The position numbers were made by a program, and so were the translations under genes. 64,000 bases of DNA, taken from Aquamicrobium sp. Its GTDB lineage: Bacteria > Pseudomonadota > Alphaproteobacteria > Rhizobiales > Rhizobiaceae. Where the stretch lies: the NCBI GenBank assembly GCA_019739225.1, contig JAHHDT010000006.1, forward strand, positions 124,001 through 188,000, given 5' to 3'. Positions 42,158 through 53,949 of this stretch are shown in pieces. How positions within the stretch are numbered: the first letter of the stretch is position 1; each line of letters starts with the position of its first letter. The notes under the pieces were generated by a model, which was not told the DNA's origin, ran no database searches, and saw only the letters and a program-made list of their open reading frames with translations.

Positions 42158-42198
42158 TTTCACAGCGTTACGATCCGTGCTCCGCTGGAGGTTCCCCA

Positions 42199-42360
42199 AT
42201 GCTTAAATGGATACTGATTCTCCTGATCGTCGCCGCCGTCGCCGGCCTGCTCGGGCTCAACACGATCTCCGGCGCCGCGATGACAGGTGCGAAGATACTG
42301 ATCGGCATCGTGCTGGTCCTCTTCCTGCTCGCCGTGCTAGGGATTATCGCCATCGCCTGA
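42199..42360 (+). CDS. DUF1328 (UPF0391) small membrane protein
   Basis: 53 residues, two hydrophobic helices (LKWILILLIVAAVAGLLGL and AKILIGIVLVLFLLAVLGI) joined by NTISGAAMTG, typical of the DUF1328 family. GGAGG lies about 9 bp before the ATG. The function is unknown. A perfect EcfG-type promoter directly upstream suggests a stress role. Confidence 0.92.
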   Translation: MLKWILILLIVAAVAGLLGLNTISGAAMTGAKILIGIVLVLFLLAVLGIIAIA

Positions 42361-42415
42361 CCGCCGGCCTGCCGCGCACTGGTAATCAGCGCCCTTTTCC
42401 GCCATATAGCGGCGC

Positions 42416-43300
42416 ATGAGCGAGCGTGCGCACTTTGCGAAGATGAACGGTATCGGCAACGAGATCATCGTTGTCGATATGCGTGGCCGCGCCGACCGGG
42501 TTGCGGCCGCAGCCGCCGTTGCGCTCAACGCCGACCCGTCGACGCGCTTCGACCAGATCATGGCGGTTCATGATCCCCGGACGCCGGGCACGGACGCATT
42601 CGTGGAAATCCTCAATTCCGACGGCTCAGCCGCGCAGGCGTGCGGCAACGGCACGCGCTGCGTGGTTCAGGCGCTGGCGGCCGAAACCGGCCGGGCGGTG
42701 TTCACGCTTGAAACCGTCGCCGGCCTTCTGAATACCCGCGAGCATGAGGACGGCACGATCGCGGTCGATCTCGGCAAGCCGCGCTTCGGTTGGCAGGATA
42801 TTCCCCTGGCTGAGGAGTTCCGTGACACGCGCATGATCGAATTGCAGATCGGCCCGATCGACGCCCCGGTTCTGCATTCGCCCTCGGTGGCCTCGATGGG
42901 CAATCCGCATGCGATCTTCTGGGTGGACGAGGACGTCTGGTCCTATGACCTCGACCGGTTCGGGCCGTTGCTCGAAAACCACCCGATATTTCCCGAGCGC
43001 GCCAACATCACCATCGCGCAGGTCACGGCGCGGGACGCGATGACCATCCGCACCTGGGAGCGTGGCGCGGGCCTGACGAAGGCATGCGGGTCTGCCGCAT
43101 GTGCTGCGGCCGTGTCGGCTGCCCGCACCGGGCGCACCGGGCGCGCCGTGACAGTCACCGCGCCCAGCGGCGGCAAGCTGCTGATCGAATGGCGCGACGA
43201 CGATCATGTGATCATGACCGGGCCGGCAGAGTGGGAGTTCTCCGGCACGCTGGACCCCGCCACGGGCGTGTGGGAACGCGAGGTGGAGGGCGCGGCATGA
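42416..43300 (+). CDS. dapF: Diaminopimelate epimerase
   Basis: 294 residues. DapF interconverts LL- and meso-diaminopimelate for lysine and peptidoglycan. The two catalytic cysteines are in QACGNGTRC and [22 protein letters not shown] is the usual start. It overlaps mtaB by 4 bp, beginning a plus-strand operon dapF-mtaB-ftsY-yciB. Confidence 0.97.
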   Translation: MSERAHFAKMNGIGNEIIVVDMRGRADRVAAAAAVALNADPSTRFDQIMAVHDPRTPGTDAFVEILNSDGSAAQACGNGTRCVVQALAAETGRAVFTLETVAGLLNTREHEDGTIAVDLGKPRFGWQDIPLAEEFRDTRMIELQIGPIDAPVLHSPSVASMGNPHAIFWVDEDVWSYDLDRFGPLLENHPIFPERANITIAQVTARDAMTIRTWERGAGLTKACGSAACAAAVSAARTGRTGRAVTVTAPSGGKLLIEWRDDDHVIMTGPAEWEFSGTLDPATGVWEREVEGAA

Positions 43301-44604
43301 GCGGGGGCAAGCATACCCCCGGGGGCATCGATGTCGTCACCTTCGGCTGCCGGCTCAACACCTACGAATCCGAGGTGATGAGGCGCGAAGCGAATGCCGC
43401 CGGGCTCGGCGATCTTGGCGGCGGTGCCGTGATATTCAACACCTGCGCCGTCACGGGCGAGGCGGTGCGACAGGCCAGGCAGGCGATCCGCAAGGCGCGC
43501 CGCGACAACCCCGGCGCACGCATCATCGTCACGGGCTGTGCTGCCCAGACCGACCCCGACAGCTTCGTAGCGATGGACGAGGTCGATCTCGTTCTCGGCA
43601 ATGAGGAGAAGCTGAAGGCGCACAATTATCGCGCGCTTCCCGATTTCGGCGTCAACGATTTCGAGAAGGCGCGCGTGAACGACATCATGTCGGTCACCGA
43701 GACGGCCTCGCATATGGTCGACGCCATCGAGGGACGCGCGCGTGCCTTCGTGCAGGTGCAGAACGGCTGCAACCACCGCTGCACCTTCTGCATCATTCCT
43801 TACGGGCGCGGCAACTCGCGCTCGGTGCCGATGGGCGCCGCGGTAGATCAGGTCAAGCGCCTCGCCGGCAACGGTTATGCCGAAGTTGTTCTGACCGGTG
43901 TCGACATGACCGGCTACGGCGCCGATCTGCCGGGCAGCCCCAGGCTCGGCCGGTTGGTCAAGACCATCCTCAGGCAGGTGCCCGACCTAGCGCGCCTGAG
44001 GCTGTCGTCGATCGATTCGATCGAGGCCGACGACGAGCTGATGGAGGCGATTGCCACCGAGCCGCGGCTGATGCCGCATCTGCATCTTTCGTTGCAGGCC
44101 GGCGACGACATGGTGCTGAAGCGTATGAAGCGCCGCCACCTTCGCGACGATTCGATCCGCTTCTGCGAAGATGTGCGGCGGCTCAGACCCGACATCGTCT
44201 TCGGCGCCGACCTGATCGCCGGCTTCCCGACGGAAACCGAAGAAATGTTCGAGAACTCGCTGAAGATCGTCGACGAGTGCGGCCTCACGCACCTGCACGT
44301 CTTCCCCTTCAGCCCGCGTGAGGGCACGCCCGCGGCACGCATGCCGCAGGTCGACCGCACCGTGGTGAAGGAGCGTGCGGCGCGGCTTCGTGCTGCCGGT
44401 GAAGCGGCCTACCGCCGGCATCTCGACGCGCTGGTCGGAACGCGGCAGCGCATTCTCCTCGAGCGTGAAGGTATTGGTCGCGCGGAGGGCTTCACGCTTG
44501 CCGTGCTCGATGGGGGCAAGCCCGGTGACGTCATCGAGGCTGCTATTTCAGGGCATGACGGGGAGCGGCTGATTGCGCGTCCCCTCGCGGCGCAGGCTGC
44601 GTAA
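43297..44604 (+). CDS. mtaB: tRNA t6A37 methylthiotransferase MtaB
   Basis: 435 residues. MtaB converts t6A37 to ms2t6A37 in tRNAs reading ANN codons. The auxiliary cluster cysteines are C18 (FGCRLN), C50 (NTCAVT) and C81 (TGCAAQ); the radical-SAM cluster is C158, C162, C165 in CNHRCTFC. It lacks an obvious separate lengthy TRAM extension beyond a C-terminal small domain. The ATG overlaps the dapF stop (ATGA). Confidence 0.94.
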   Translation: MSGGKHTPGGIDVVTFGCRLNTYESEVMRREANAAGLGDLGGGAVIFNTCAVTGEAVRQARQAIRKARRDNPGARIIVTGCAAQTDPDSFVAMDEVDLVLGNEEKLKAHNYRALPDFGVNDFEKARVNDIMSVTETASHMVDAIEGRARAFVQVQNGCNHRCTFCIIPYGRGNSRSVPMGAAVDQVKRLAGNGYAEVVLTGVDMTGYGADLPGSPRLGRLVKTILRQVPDLARLRLSSIDSIEADDELMEAIATEPRLMPHLHLSLQAGDDMVLKRMKRRHLRDDSIRFCEDVRRLRPDIVFGADLIAGFPTETEEMFENSLKIVDECGLTHLHVFPFSPREGTPAARMPQVDRTVVKERAARLRAAGEAAYRRHLDALVGTRQRILLEREGIGRAEGFTLAVLDGGKPGDVIEAAISGHDGERLIARPLAAQAA

Positions 44605-44620
44605 GGGGTACGCGGAAGAC

Positions 44621-46419
<1,799 letters not shown>

Positions 46420-46420
<1 letters not shown>

Positions 46421-47067
46421 TGAACGATCCCATCCTCGAGCGCGGACCCGGCGACCCGAAGAAGAAGGAACTGAACCCCTTGCTCAAGCTGGCGCTGGAG
46501 CTTGGCCCCTTGCTTGTCTTCTTCTTCGCAAATGCCCGCGGTGAAAGCCTGATTGAGACCTGGCCGGCGCTGGGCTCCCTCGGCGGGCCGCTTTTCCTGG
46601 CGACCGGCCTGTTCATGGTTGCCACCGCTATTTCCCTTTCTGTGTCGTGGTTGCTGATCCGGTCGCTGCCGATCATGCCGCTGGTGTCGGGCGTGGTGGT
46701 ATTCGTCTTCGGCGCGCTGACGCTGTGGCTGCAGGACGAAGTCTTCATCAAGATGAAGCCGACCATCGTGAATACCCTGTTCGGCGTGGTCCTGCTGGGC
46801 GGTCTCTTCTTCGGCAGGTCGCTGCTCGGCTACGTCTTCGATTCGGCCTTCCGGCTCGATGCCGAGGGATGGCGCAAGCTCACCCTGCGCTGGGGCCTGT
46901 TCTTCTTCTTCCTGGCCCTTGCGAACGAAGTGGTGTGGCGCAACTTCTCGACGGATTTCTGGGTTGCATTCAAGGTCTGGGGCATCATGCCGATCACCCT
47001 TGCTTTCACGTTCAGCCAGATGCCGCTGATCATGCGCCACGCGCTCGAAGACAAGCCGGCGGAGTAG
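46420..47067 (+). CDS. yciB: Inner membrane-spanning septation protein A (YciB/IspZ)
   Basis: 215 residues with five to six transmembrane helices. Family features: [20 protein letters not shown], then [28 protein letters not shown] and [12 protein letters not shown]. In Shigella and E. coli YciB affects septation and envelope synthesis. Its ATG shares one base with the ftsY stop, so it is translationally coupled. Confidence 0.95.
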
Positions 47068-47077
47068 AGGAAGACCG

Positions 47078-47692
47078 ATGGAATTCATCACCACCCGCGA
47101 AGGCCTGAGACAGGTTTACCGGCAGCCGGGCGACGGCGCGGTGCGCAAGGAGCTGCGCCTGCTCGACCATCACGCCCGCTCCTTCATCGGCAGGAGCCCG
47201 TTCGTGCTGATCGGGTCATCCGACGGAGCAGGCAATGCGGACGTGACGCCGAAAGGCGACAAACCGGGTTTCGTCGCGGTGCTCGACGACAACACGCTTG
47301 CGATTCCCGACCGGCCCGGCAACAACCGTCTCGACACCTGGGAAAACATCATCGCCAACCCGGCCATCGGCCTGCTGTTTCTCATTCCCGGCATGAACGA
47401 GACGCTGCGCGTCAACGGCGAGGCGCGCATCACCGCGGACGAAAAGCTGCGTGAAAAGCTGGCCGTGGACGGCAAGCCGCCGATCACCGCTCTGATCGTC
47501 TCCGTCAAGGCCTGCTATATGCATTGCGCCAAGGCTTTCATGCGATCGGAGCTGTGGAAGCCGGAAAGCTGGCCGCAGCGCGACACCATGCCGACGCTGG
47601 GGGAAATCCTGCGCGACCAGCTTGCCTTGTCGGAATCGGCCGCAACGGTCGACCAGTCGCTCGACGAAGCCTATCGCAAGACGCTTTGGTAG
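47078..47692 (+). CDS. Pyridoxamine 5'-phosphate oxidase-fold flavin-binding protein (MSMEG_1061 family)
   Basis: 204 residues with the split-barrel flavin-binding fold: FIGRSPFVLIGSSDGAGNADVTPKGDKPGFV, then DRPGNNRLDTWENIIANPAIGLLFLIPG and a CYMHCAKAFMRSELW segment typical of the MSMEG_1061 type. The substrate is unknown; FMN-dependent reduction is likely. AGGAAG precedes the ATG, 10 bp after yciB. Confidence 0.9.
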   Translation: MEFITTREGLRQVYRQPGDGAVRKELRLLDHHARSFIGRSPFVLIGSSDGAGNADVTPKGDKPGFVAVLDDNTLAIPDRPGNNRLDTWENIIANPAIGLLFLIPGMNETLRVNGEARITADEKLREKLAVDGKPPITALIVSVKACYMHCAKAFMRSELWKPESWPQRDTMPTLGEILRDQLALSESAATVDQSLDEAYRKTLW

Positions 47693-47775
47693 GCTGGGAC
47701 GTGCGACTGCCGCGGGGACGGTGGCTGCAACCTCAAGCGTTGATCTTTGTCGGCGATTGGCGCTAAGTCAGCGCC

Positions 47776-48132
47776 ATGATTACGAATCTCCGAGCGGGCC
47801 TCGCCCTGCGCGCCCTGTTGCTTTGCGGTTCCGCTTTCCTCCTTGCAGCCTGCGTTGCCGATGGACAGCAATCCGATGGCGCGCAGGAGGTCGTTGCAAC
47901 GAAGCAACCGCGTCAAGCCACCTACAATTGCGGTGATGAGGGTGCGATCTCGGTGGAAAACTTCAGCTCGTCGGTCCGGTTGGTCGAAGCCGAGGGCGAC
48001 AGTTACGAGCTCCCGGCGTCGCCGCCGACACAGACCAGCCGCTATGGCGAGGGCGGACTTGCCCTGGTGGTGGAAGGGCGCGAGGCGCTGTGGATGAAGG
48101 CCGGAAGCGAACCGCTTACCTGCATCCGCTGA
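47776..48132 (+). CDS. Lipoprotein with MliC-like lysozyme-inhibitor domain
   Basis: 118 residues. The signal peptide ends in the lipobox LAAC (C26). The mature part starts its domain with YNCGDEGAISVENF and ends ALWMKAGSEPLTCIR, with a Cys pair placed as in membrane-bound inhibitors of c-type lysozyme (MliC/COG3895). A role in protecting peptidoglycan from lysozyme is inferred. Confidence 0.82.
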   Translation: MITNLRAGLALRALLLCGSAFLLAACVADGQQSDGAQEVVATKQPRQATYNCGDEGAISVENFSSSVRLVEAEGDSYELPASPPTQTSRYGEGGLALVVEGREALWMKAGSEPLTCIR

Positions 48133-48341
48133 TTCGTTTTCGCGGCTCCCTTCACGGGTTGCGAGACTTCAATCGATTGAACCGGAACATGCCTGAAGGC
48201 ATTGCAATCAGGCGCGGTTTTACGGCTTTGACGCGCTGCAAAAACCGCATTAGAAAGCCCCCAGCCACAGGTCGCGTTCCGACCCGCCGATGCCGATTTC
48301 AGCGGGCCTTGTGAGCGTAGCCGTCACCTTCCGGGGGAGCC
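48133..48341 (+). promoter_or_regulatory. sdhCDAB upstream region
   Basis: 209 bp without a gene. It holds a perfect 14-bp palindrome at 48168-48181 and a small dyad ATGCCTGAAGGCAT at 48189-48202. The sdh promoter should be here, but I cannot fix its boxes. Confidence 0.45.
48168..48181. promoter_or_regulatory. Perfect palindrome, LacI-type operator candidate
   Basis: TTCAATCGATTGAA. The central AATCGATT is typical of LacI/PurR-family operators. It lies about 160 bp upstream of sdhC. The regulator is unknown. Confidence 0.45.
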
Positions 48342-48746
48342 ATGAGCAAATCCGCAGCCACCCGCGCCAGACCGCTGTCACCGCATCTTTTCATCTATAA
48401 GCCGATTCCGACTATGATGATGTCGATCGTACATCGCATCACCGGTGTCGCGCTCTATTTCGGCATCGTGCTGTTTGCCGTCTGGCTGCTGGCTGCCGCG
48501 ACGTCGCAGGCGTGGTTCGACACGGTCTGTGCCGTTTACGGCTCCTGGATCGGTCGGCTGATCCTGTTCGGCTTCACATGGGCGCTCATTCATCACATGC
48601 TGGGCGGCATCCGGCATCTCTTCATGGATACCGGCATGGGTCTCGAGAAACGTCTCTCGACCACGATCGCCGTTGCGATGCCATTCGTTTCCGTCGCCCT
48701 CACGATCATCCTCTGGGTGATCGGATATCTTGCGCGGGGAGCCTGA
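48342..48746 (+). CDS. sdhC: Succinate dehydrogenase cytochrome b556 subunit
   Basis: 134 residues, three transmembrane helices. [29 protein letters not shown] is the family N-terminus, and the haem-ligand His region is in [15 protein letters not shown]. It anchors the SdhAB head in the inner membrane with SdhD. GGGGGAG is upstream of the ATG. Confidence 0.96.
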   Translation: MSKSAATRARPLSPHLFIYKPIPTMMMSIVHRITGVALYFGIVLFAVWLLAAATSQAWFDTVCAVYGSWIGRLILFGFTWALIHHMLGGIRHLFMDTGMGLEKRLSTTIAVAMPFVSVALTIILWVIGYLARGA

Positions 48747-48748
48747 TC

Positions 48749-49132
48749 ATGGCCGATTTTCGCACGCCGCTTTCGCGCGTCCGCGGCCTCGGCGCCGCCC
48801 GCGAAGGCACCGGTCACTTCTGGTACCAGCGCGTCACCGCGGTTTCCAATCTGCCGCTCGTCCTGTTCTTCGTCGGGCTCGTCATCGCGCTCAGCGACGC
48901 CTCCTACGCGGAAGTGCGCGCGACCCTCGGCAATCCGTTCGTGACGCTCGCGCTCGTGCTGGCCGTCATCTCGATCTGCTACCATATGAAGCTCGGCATG
49001 CAGATGGTGATCGAGGATTACGTCCATGACGAGCTCCTCAAGATCGTCTCGCTGCTGCTCAACATCTTTTTCGCCCTTATCGTCGGCGCGGTCTGCATCT
49101 TCGCGCTGCTCAAGATCGCATTCGGAGGCTGA
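48749..49132 (+). CDS. sdhD: Succinate dehydrogenase hydrophobic membrane anchor subunit
   Basis: 127 residues, three transmembrane helices. [28 protein letters not shown] and [18 protein letters not shown] are typical of alphaproteobacterial SdhD; the YH pair is near the haem and quinone site. The ATG lies 2 bp after the sdhC stop. Confidence 0.96.
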   Translation: MADFRTPLSRVRGLGAAREGTGHFWYQRVTAVSNLPLVLFFVGLVIALSDASYAEVRATLGNPFVTLALVLAVISICYHMKLGMQMVIEDYVHDELLKIVSLLLNIFFALIVGAVCIFALLKIAFGG

Positions 49133-49135
49133 GGC

Positions 49136-50983
49136 GTGGCCGAGACAAGAAACAACGTCGAAAAGCCGGGCGTGACCGGTGGCGCCTATACCTATGTCGA
49201 CCACAAGTTCGATGTCGTGGTCGTCGGTGCCGGCGGTGCCGGGCTGCGCGCGACGCTCGGCATGGCCGAGCAGGGTTTGAAGACGGCCTGCATCACAAAG
49301 GTTTTCCCGACACGCTCCCACACGGTTGCCGCACAGGGCGGCATCGCCGCCTCGCTCCAGAACATGGGGCCGGACAACTGGCAGTGGCACCTCTACGACA
49401 CCGTCAAGGGCTCGGACTGGCTCGGCGATGTCGACGCGATGGAATACCTCGCGCGCGAGGCGCCAGCCGCAGTCTACGAACTCGAGCATTATGGCGTGCC
49501 CTTCTCGCGCACCGAGGATGGCCGCATCTACCAGCGTCCGTTCGGCGGCCACATGCAGAATTTCGGCGACGGCCCGCCCGTGCAGCGCACCTGCGCGGCC
49601 GCCGACCGCACCGGCCACGCCATCCTGCACACGCTCTACGGCCAGTCGGTCAAGAACAACGCGCAGTTCTTCATCGAGTATTTCGCCCTCGACCTGATCA
49701 TGACAGATGGCGTGTGCACTGGCGTCGTTGCCTGGAACCTCGATGACGGCACCATCCACCGCTTCGCCGCCAAGATGGTGGTGCTGGCGACCGGCGGCTA
49801 CGGCCGCTCCTATTTCTCGGCGACCTCGGCCCATACCTGCACCGGCGACGGCAACGGCATGGTGGCGCGCGCCGGGTTGCCGCTGCAGGACATGGAGTTT
49901 GTCCAGTTCCACCCGACCGGCATCTACGGCGCGGGCTGCCTCATCACCGAGGGCGCGCGCGGCGAGGGTGGCTATCTCGTCAATTCCGAGGGCGAGCGCT
50001 TCATGGAGCGTTATGCGCCTTCGGCCAAGGACCTTGCCTCGCGTGACGTCGTTTCGCGCTGCATGACGATGGAAATCCGCGAAGGCCGTGGCGTCGGCAA
50101 GGCCAAGGACCATATCTTCCTTCACCTCGACCATCTTGACCCGGCGGTCCTTCATGAGCGCCTTCCGGGCATCTCCGAGTCGGCGAAAATCTTCGCCGGT
50201 GTCGACGTAACCCGGGAGCCGATCCCGGTGCTGCCGACGGTCCACTACAATATGGGCGGCATCCCGACCAACTACTGGGGCGAGGTGCTGAACGCCGACC
50301 ACGACAATCCGGAGCGCATCCAGCCCGGCCTGATGGCGGTCGGCGAGGCCGGCTGCGCCTCGGTCCACGGCGCCAACCGTCTCGGCTCCAATTCGCTGAT
50401 CGATCTGGTCGTCTTCGGCCGCGCGGCGGCGATCCGCGCCGGCCAGGTGATCGACCGCGAGGCGCCGATTCCGGCGGTCAACGTTGCTGCCTGCGACAAG
50501 ATCATGGAACGCTTCGATCGTATCCGCCACGCCGATGGCTCCCAGCCCACGGCTGAGCTGCGTGAAAAGATGCAGCGCGCCATGCAGGAAGACGCCGCCG
50601 TCTTTCGCACGCAGGAGACGCTGGAGCAGGGCTGCAAGCGCATCTCGGCGATCTGGAGCGAGTTGCCGGACATCAAGGTCCACGACCGCTCGATGATCTG
50701 GAATTCGGATCTGGTCGAGACGCTGGAGCTCGAGAACCTGATGGCCTGCGCCATCACCACCGTTTACGGCGCGGAAGCCCGCAAGGAGAGCCGCGGGGCG
50801 CACGCCCGCGAGGACTTCGACAGCCGCGACGACGTCAACTGGCGCAAGCATACGCTGTCGTGGGTGGATGAGGCCGGCAACGTCAAGCTCGACTACCGGC
50901 CGGTGCACACCGAGACGATGCTGCCGGAATCGGAAGGCGGCATCAGCCTGGCCAAGATCGCGCCCAAGGCGCGGGTTTACTGA
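49136..50983 (+). CDS. sdhA: Succinate dehydrogenase flavoprotein subunit
   Basis: 615 residues. SdhA oxidises succinate with covalently bound [12 protein letters not shown] is the dinucleotide motif, and H62 in [11 protein letters not shown] is the FAD-attachment histidine. [21 protein letters not shown] and [19 protein letters not shown] are active-site and FAD motifs. The start is GTG, 3 bp after sdhD. Confidence 0.98.
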   Translation: MAETRNNVEKPGVTGGAYTYVDHKFDVVVVGAGGAGLRATLGMAEQGLKTACITKVFPTRSHTVAAQGGIAASLQNMGPDNWQWHLYDTVKGSDWLGDVDAMEYLAREAPAAVYELEHYGVPFSRTEDGRIYQRPFGGHMQNFGDGPPVQRTCAAADRTGHAILHTLYGQSVKNNAQFFIEYFALDLIMTDGVCTGVVAWNLDDGTIHRFAAKMVVLATGGYGRSYFSATSAHTCTGDGNGMVARAGLPLQDMEFVQFHPTGIYGAGCLITEGARGEGGYLVNSEGERFMERYAPSAKDLASRDVVSRCMTMEIREGRGVGKAKDHIFLHLDHLDPAVLHERLPGISESAKIFAGVDVTREPIPVLPTVHYNMGGIPTNYWGEVLNADHDNPERIQPGLMAVGEAGCASVHGANRLGSNSLIDLVVFGRAAAIRAGQVIDREAPIPAVNVAACDKIMERFDRIRHADGSQPTAELREKMQRAMQEDAAVFRTQETLEQGCKRISAIWSELPDIKVHDRSMIWNSDLVETLELENLMACAITTVYGAEARKESRGAHAREDFDSRDDVNWRKHTLSWVDEAGNVKLDYRPVHTETMLPESEGGISLAKIAPKARVY

Positions 50984-50998
50984 TCGCGAGGCAGAAGA

Positions 50999-51778
50999 AT
51001 GGTTGAACTCACCCTTCCCAAGAACTCGCGGGTCAATGAAGGCAAGGTCTGGCCGAAGCCGGAAGGCGCGACCAACCTGCGCGAGTACCGCATCTACCGC
51101 TGGTCGCCCGACGACGACGAGAACCCGCGCGTCGACACCTATCATGTCGACATGGACGATTGCGGTCCGATGGTGCTCGACGCGCTATTGTGGATCAAGA
51201 ACAAGGTCGACCCGACGCTGACGCTGCGCCGCTCATGCCGCGAAGGCATCTGCGGCTCCTGCGCCATGAACATCGACGGCACCAACACGCTTGCCTGCAC
51301 CAAGGGCGCGGACGAGATTTCGGGTGCGGTGCGCGTTTATCCGCTGCCGCACATGCCGGTGGTGAAGGACCTCGTGCCGGACCTCACCGTGCCCTACGCG
51401 CAGCTCTCCTCGATCCAGCCCTGGTTGCAGACGGTTTCGCCGGAGCCGGCGAAGGAATGGAAGCAGAGCCACGAGGACCGTGCGAAGCTCGACGGTCTCT
51501 ACGAGTGCATTCTCTGCTTCTGTTGCCAGACGTCGTGCCCGTCCTACTGGTGGAACGGCGAGCGCTATCTCGGACCGGCCGTGCTGCTCCAGGCCTATCG
51601 CTGGCTGATCGACTCCAGAGACGAGGCGACCGGCGACCGTCTCGACAATCTGGAAGACCCCTTCCGCCTCTATCGCTGCCACACCATCATGAACTGTACG
51701 CAGGCCTGCCCGAAGGGGCTGAATCCGGCCAAGGCGATCGCGGAGATCAAGAAGATGATGGTGGAACGCCGGGTCTAG
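50999..51778 (+). CDS. sdhB: Succinate dehydrogenase iron-sulfur subunit
   Basis: 259 residues. The [2Fe-2S] ligands are C80, C85, C88 and C100 ([10 protein letters not shown]...C). The [4Fe-4S] and [3Fe-4S] motifs are [16 protein letters not shown] and [17 protein letters not shown]. It passes electrons from FAD to quinone. It closes the sdhCDAB operon; the next gene starts 10 bp later. Confidence 0.98.
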   Translation: MVELTLPKNSRVNEGKVWPKPEGATNLREYRIYRWSPDDDENPRVDTYHVDMDDCGPMVLDALLWIKNKVDPTLTLRRSCREGICGSCAMNIDGTNTLACTKGADEISGAVRVYPLPHMPVVKDLVPDLTVPYAQLSSIQPWLQTVSPEPAKEWKQSHEDRAKLDGLYECILCFCCQTSCPSYWWNGERYLGPAVLLQAYRWLIDSRDEATGDRLDNLEDPFRLYRCHTIMNCTQACPKGLNPAKAIAEIKKMMVERRV

Positions 51779-51788
51779 GCGGCTGGCG

Positions 51789-52832
51789 ATGCTGCCTGCC
51801 CAGGTCTCGGAACTTTTCGAGCGCCAGGCCAGGGCGGGCGAGGATCTGGGCTCGCCCTTCACTGCCGTGCTTTGTCGAACCCTGGCCGGCGTCGTGGACG
51901 ACGGAACGGCCACAGGTCGGCGGATCATCGGCTGGCAAGGAGATGCAAGGGCAGCACTCGTTGTAACCCGCCTGTGTGGCGGTCTCCACCGGCTTGTGCT
52001 GTCGGGCATGGACGACGAACTTCGCGCCGCCTATCCGCCTAACAAGGTTGCCGATGCCGAACTGGCGCGCGCGCTTTCACGTGCCATCGAGCGACACGAC
52101 CGCCTACTTCACGATTGGCTGGACTCGGCGCCGCAGACCAACGAGATCGCGCGTTCGGCAATGCTCCTGCCGGGCTTTCTGACGATCGCGCACGAGAGCG
52201 GCCTGCCGCTGGCGCTTTGCGAGATCGGTTCGAGCGCGGGTCTCAATCTGCTCTTCGATCGCTTTTCCTACAGCTACGGTGATGCAGCCTGGGGCGACCG
52301 CGCTTCACCGGTTCACCTTGCACCTCAGATCAAGGGCAACGTGCCGCCGCTGGAAGGCATGCTTGCGGTACGGTCCCGCGCGGGCTGCGACATCGCTCCA
52401 GTCGACATCGTATCGGAAGAGGGCCGGATGCGGCTGCGCTCCTATGTGTGGCCGGACCAGCCCGAGCGGTTGCGGCGCCTCGACGGTGCGCTGGCGCTCG
52501 CCGAACAGCACCCCGTCGCGGTTGCAAAGGCGGATGCCGGCGAATTCGTGCGGGCAAAGCTGGCGCAACGGTCGACAGGCGAGGCCTTCGTCGTCTTCCA
52601 TTCGATCATGTGGCAATACATGCCCCGCCAGACGAAGGACGGGATTCTGGCGGCGCTGTCCGAGGCCGGCCGGGAAGCAAGCACTGCCGCGCCGCTCTAC
52701 AGGCTTCGCATGGAGCCGCGCGATCCGCAGGACGGCTGGGCGACGCTCAGCCTGACGACATGGCCCGGCGGCGAAACACGCAGGCTCGCCAAATGCGACT
52801 TCCATGGCCGCTGGATCGAGTGGCAGGGTTAG
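51789..52832 (+). CDS. DUF2332 family protein
   Basis: 347 residues, soluble, no signal peptide. Conserved-looking stretches: CEIGSSAGLNLLFDRFSY (which resembles a SAM-binding glycine loop), VVFHSIMWQYMP, and a C-terminal LTTWPGGETRRLAKCDFHGRWIEW. This matches DUF2332, whose function is unknown; a methyltransferase-like fold is an inference from the E-x-G-x-S-x-G motif. It is 10 bp after sdhB and may be co-transcribed. Confidence 0.83.
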   Translation: MLPAQVSELFERQARAGEDLGSPFTAVLCRTLAGVVDDGTATGRRIIGWQGDARAALVVTRLCGGLHRLVLSGMDDELRAAYPPNKVADAELARALSRAIERHDRLLHDWLDSAPQTNEIARSAMLLPGFLTIAHESGLPLALCEIGSSAGLNLLFDRFSYSYGDAAWGDRASPVHLAPQIKGNVPPLEGMLAVRSRAGCDIAPVDIVSEEGRMRLRSYVWPDQPERLRRLDGALALAEQHPVAVAKADAGEFVRAKLAQRSTGEAFVVFHSIMWQYMPRQTKDGILAALSEAGREASTAAPLYRLRMEPRDPQDGWATLSLTTWPGGETRRLAKCDFHGRWIEWQG

Positions 52833-52844
52833 CCGGACGCAACC

Positions 52845-53306
52845 TCAGGATGCGTCGTAGCGGATCACGAAGGCCGTCCAGTCGGCGGGGGCGGCGATCT
52901 GCTCGTAGAGCTTTCGGCCTTCCTCGGGCTGGCGCGGCGCATTGAGCGCCAGCCGCGACCAGCCGCGTTCCTCCGCCTGATCGGCGAGTAGGTCGATCAG
53001 CGCCTTGGCGATTCCCTTCTTGCGATGGTCGTGGTGCACGTAAAGGTGATCGACCTGACCGCAGCGCAGCCCGGTGACGGGATCGGGCAGATCCGTGAAG
53101 ATCGCAAAACCGACGAGATCGCCATCGATCCGCGCGCCCATCACCTCGGCGGTGCGATCCTGCAGCAGCGACTCGGCATAGAACTCGTCCGGCCGGCGCG
53201 GGGCGCCGCGCTTCAGCGCCTGGGCGTAGGCGGCCAGCAACGGCGCCAGGTCGCGCGCGTCGCGCAGGCGCAGGAGGGTGATGTCGATCTGATGATTGGA
53301 AGCCAT
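52845..53306 (-). CDS. GNAT N-acetyltransferase
   Basis: 153 residues. Acetyl-CoA-binding motif A is in VDHLYVHHDHRKKGIAKALIDLLADQA (H-D-H-R-K-K-G-I-A-K in place of the usual Q/RxxGxG/A). SRLALNAPRQPEEGRKLYEQ follows. It is convergent with the DUF2332 gene. The substrate is unknown. Confidence 0.88.
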   Translation of the reverse strand: MASNHQIDITLLRLRDARDLAPLLAAYAQALKRGAPRRPDEFYAESLLQDRTAEVMGARIDGDLVGFAIFTDLPDPVTGLRCGQVDHLYVHHDHRKKGIAKALIDLLADQAEERGWSRLALNAPRQPEEGRKLYEQIAAPADWTAFVIRYDAS

Positions 53307-53470
53307 GAAAGGGTCCTCGTGTCCGTCTCCCTTTCAGTCCTTTCGTGCCGGCCTGTCAATGCGGCAGCAGCCTGTAGCCAAGCTGGCACCGGAACCGCGT
53401 TCAGCGTGGTGTCGATTAACCATGTTGCCGCGTCACGGTGCAGCGGTGGCGCGAGAGGCCTTAACAAAGG

Positions 53471-53485
53471 TTAATAAGTCGTTAA
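53471..53485 (+). promoter_or_regulatory. CtrA-type binding site
   Basis: TTAA-N7-TTAA (TTAATAAGTCGTTAA), the full consensus for the cell-cycle regulator CtrA, 41 bp before the next start codon. A third TTAA at 53461-53464 lies 6 bp before the first half-site. Confidence 0.6.
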
Positions 53486-53526
53486 AATCCGGGCTTCGAG
53501 CTGGCGTCCAACCTGGGAGCAATGCC

Positions 53527-53883
53527 ATGCGCAAAATCCGTCTCGCAATCGGCGCGGGCCTTCTCGCGGCCCTGGCGTGGGCGCCGGCCATGGCCGGAGA
53601 CTATAGCGACCGCGTTCACGCCGACTCCTTCGGCAATCTGGTCATCCACAGCCATGCGGGTCACAAGCGGATCCTTGTCGGCATGGGCCATGTCGCCGAA
53701 TCCTACAACCTGACGGGTTCCTACTACGAGCCGGAAGAGCCGCAGGTGGTCTATCTCGATGGGGAGCGCGACACCCGACAGGTGCGCCGCTGCTCGCGTC
53801 CGCCCCATGTCTGGCATGGGCGTGCCCACATGTACGGTTTGCCCGAGGGTGTGGTGCCCCAGGCGCCGCTGGTCTGTCGATAG
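53527..53883 (+). CDS. Small secreted protein of unknown function
   Basis: 118 residues. A signal peptide (RKIRLAIGAGLLAALAWAPAMA, cut before GDYSDR) is followed by a mature part with HSHAGHKRILVGMGH and several Cys, His and Tyr residues (two cysteines, near RRCSRPP and PLVCR). I recognise no family. GGGAG is upstream of the ATG at 53527; longer open frames start inside the divergent gap. The CtrA-type site just upstream suggests cell-cycle control. Confidence 0.75.
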   Translation: MRKIRLAIGAGLLAALAWAPAMAGDYSDRVHADSFGNLVIHSHAGHKRILVGMGHVAESYNLTGSYYEPEEPQVVYLDGERDTRQVRRCSRPPHVWHGRAHMYGLPEGVVPQAPLVCR

Positions 53884-53949
53884 AAGCCGGCGCGCCGGCA
53901 ACATGATCCCGTCATCTTTCCTGACCCCGTCGCAGGACAAGGAGCGTAG

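Noticed and set aside
48593-51145. 850-codon open frame on the minus strand.
   Set aside because: Antisense to sdhD-sdhA-sdhB, which are unmistakable; high GC leaves the opposite strand open.
52075-52088. CTTTCACGTGCC in the DUF2332 gene.
   Set aside because: Half-site only, far from the origin; consistent with chance.
53391-53417. GGAAC-N17-CGAT upstream of the small secreted protein gene as an EcfG promoter.
   Set aside because: The -10 element lacks the required TT at the correct spacing; a CtrA site nearby explains the region better.
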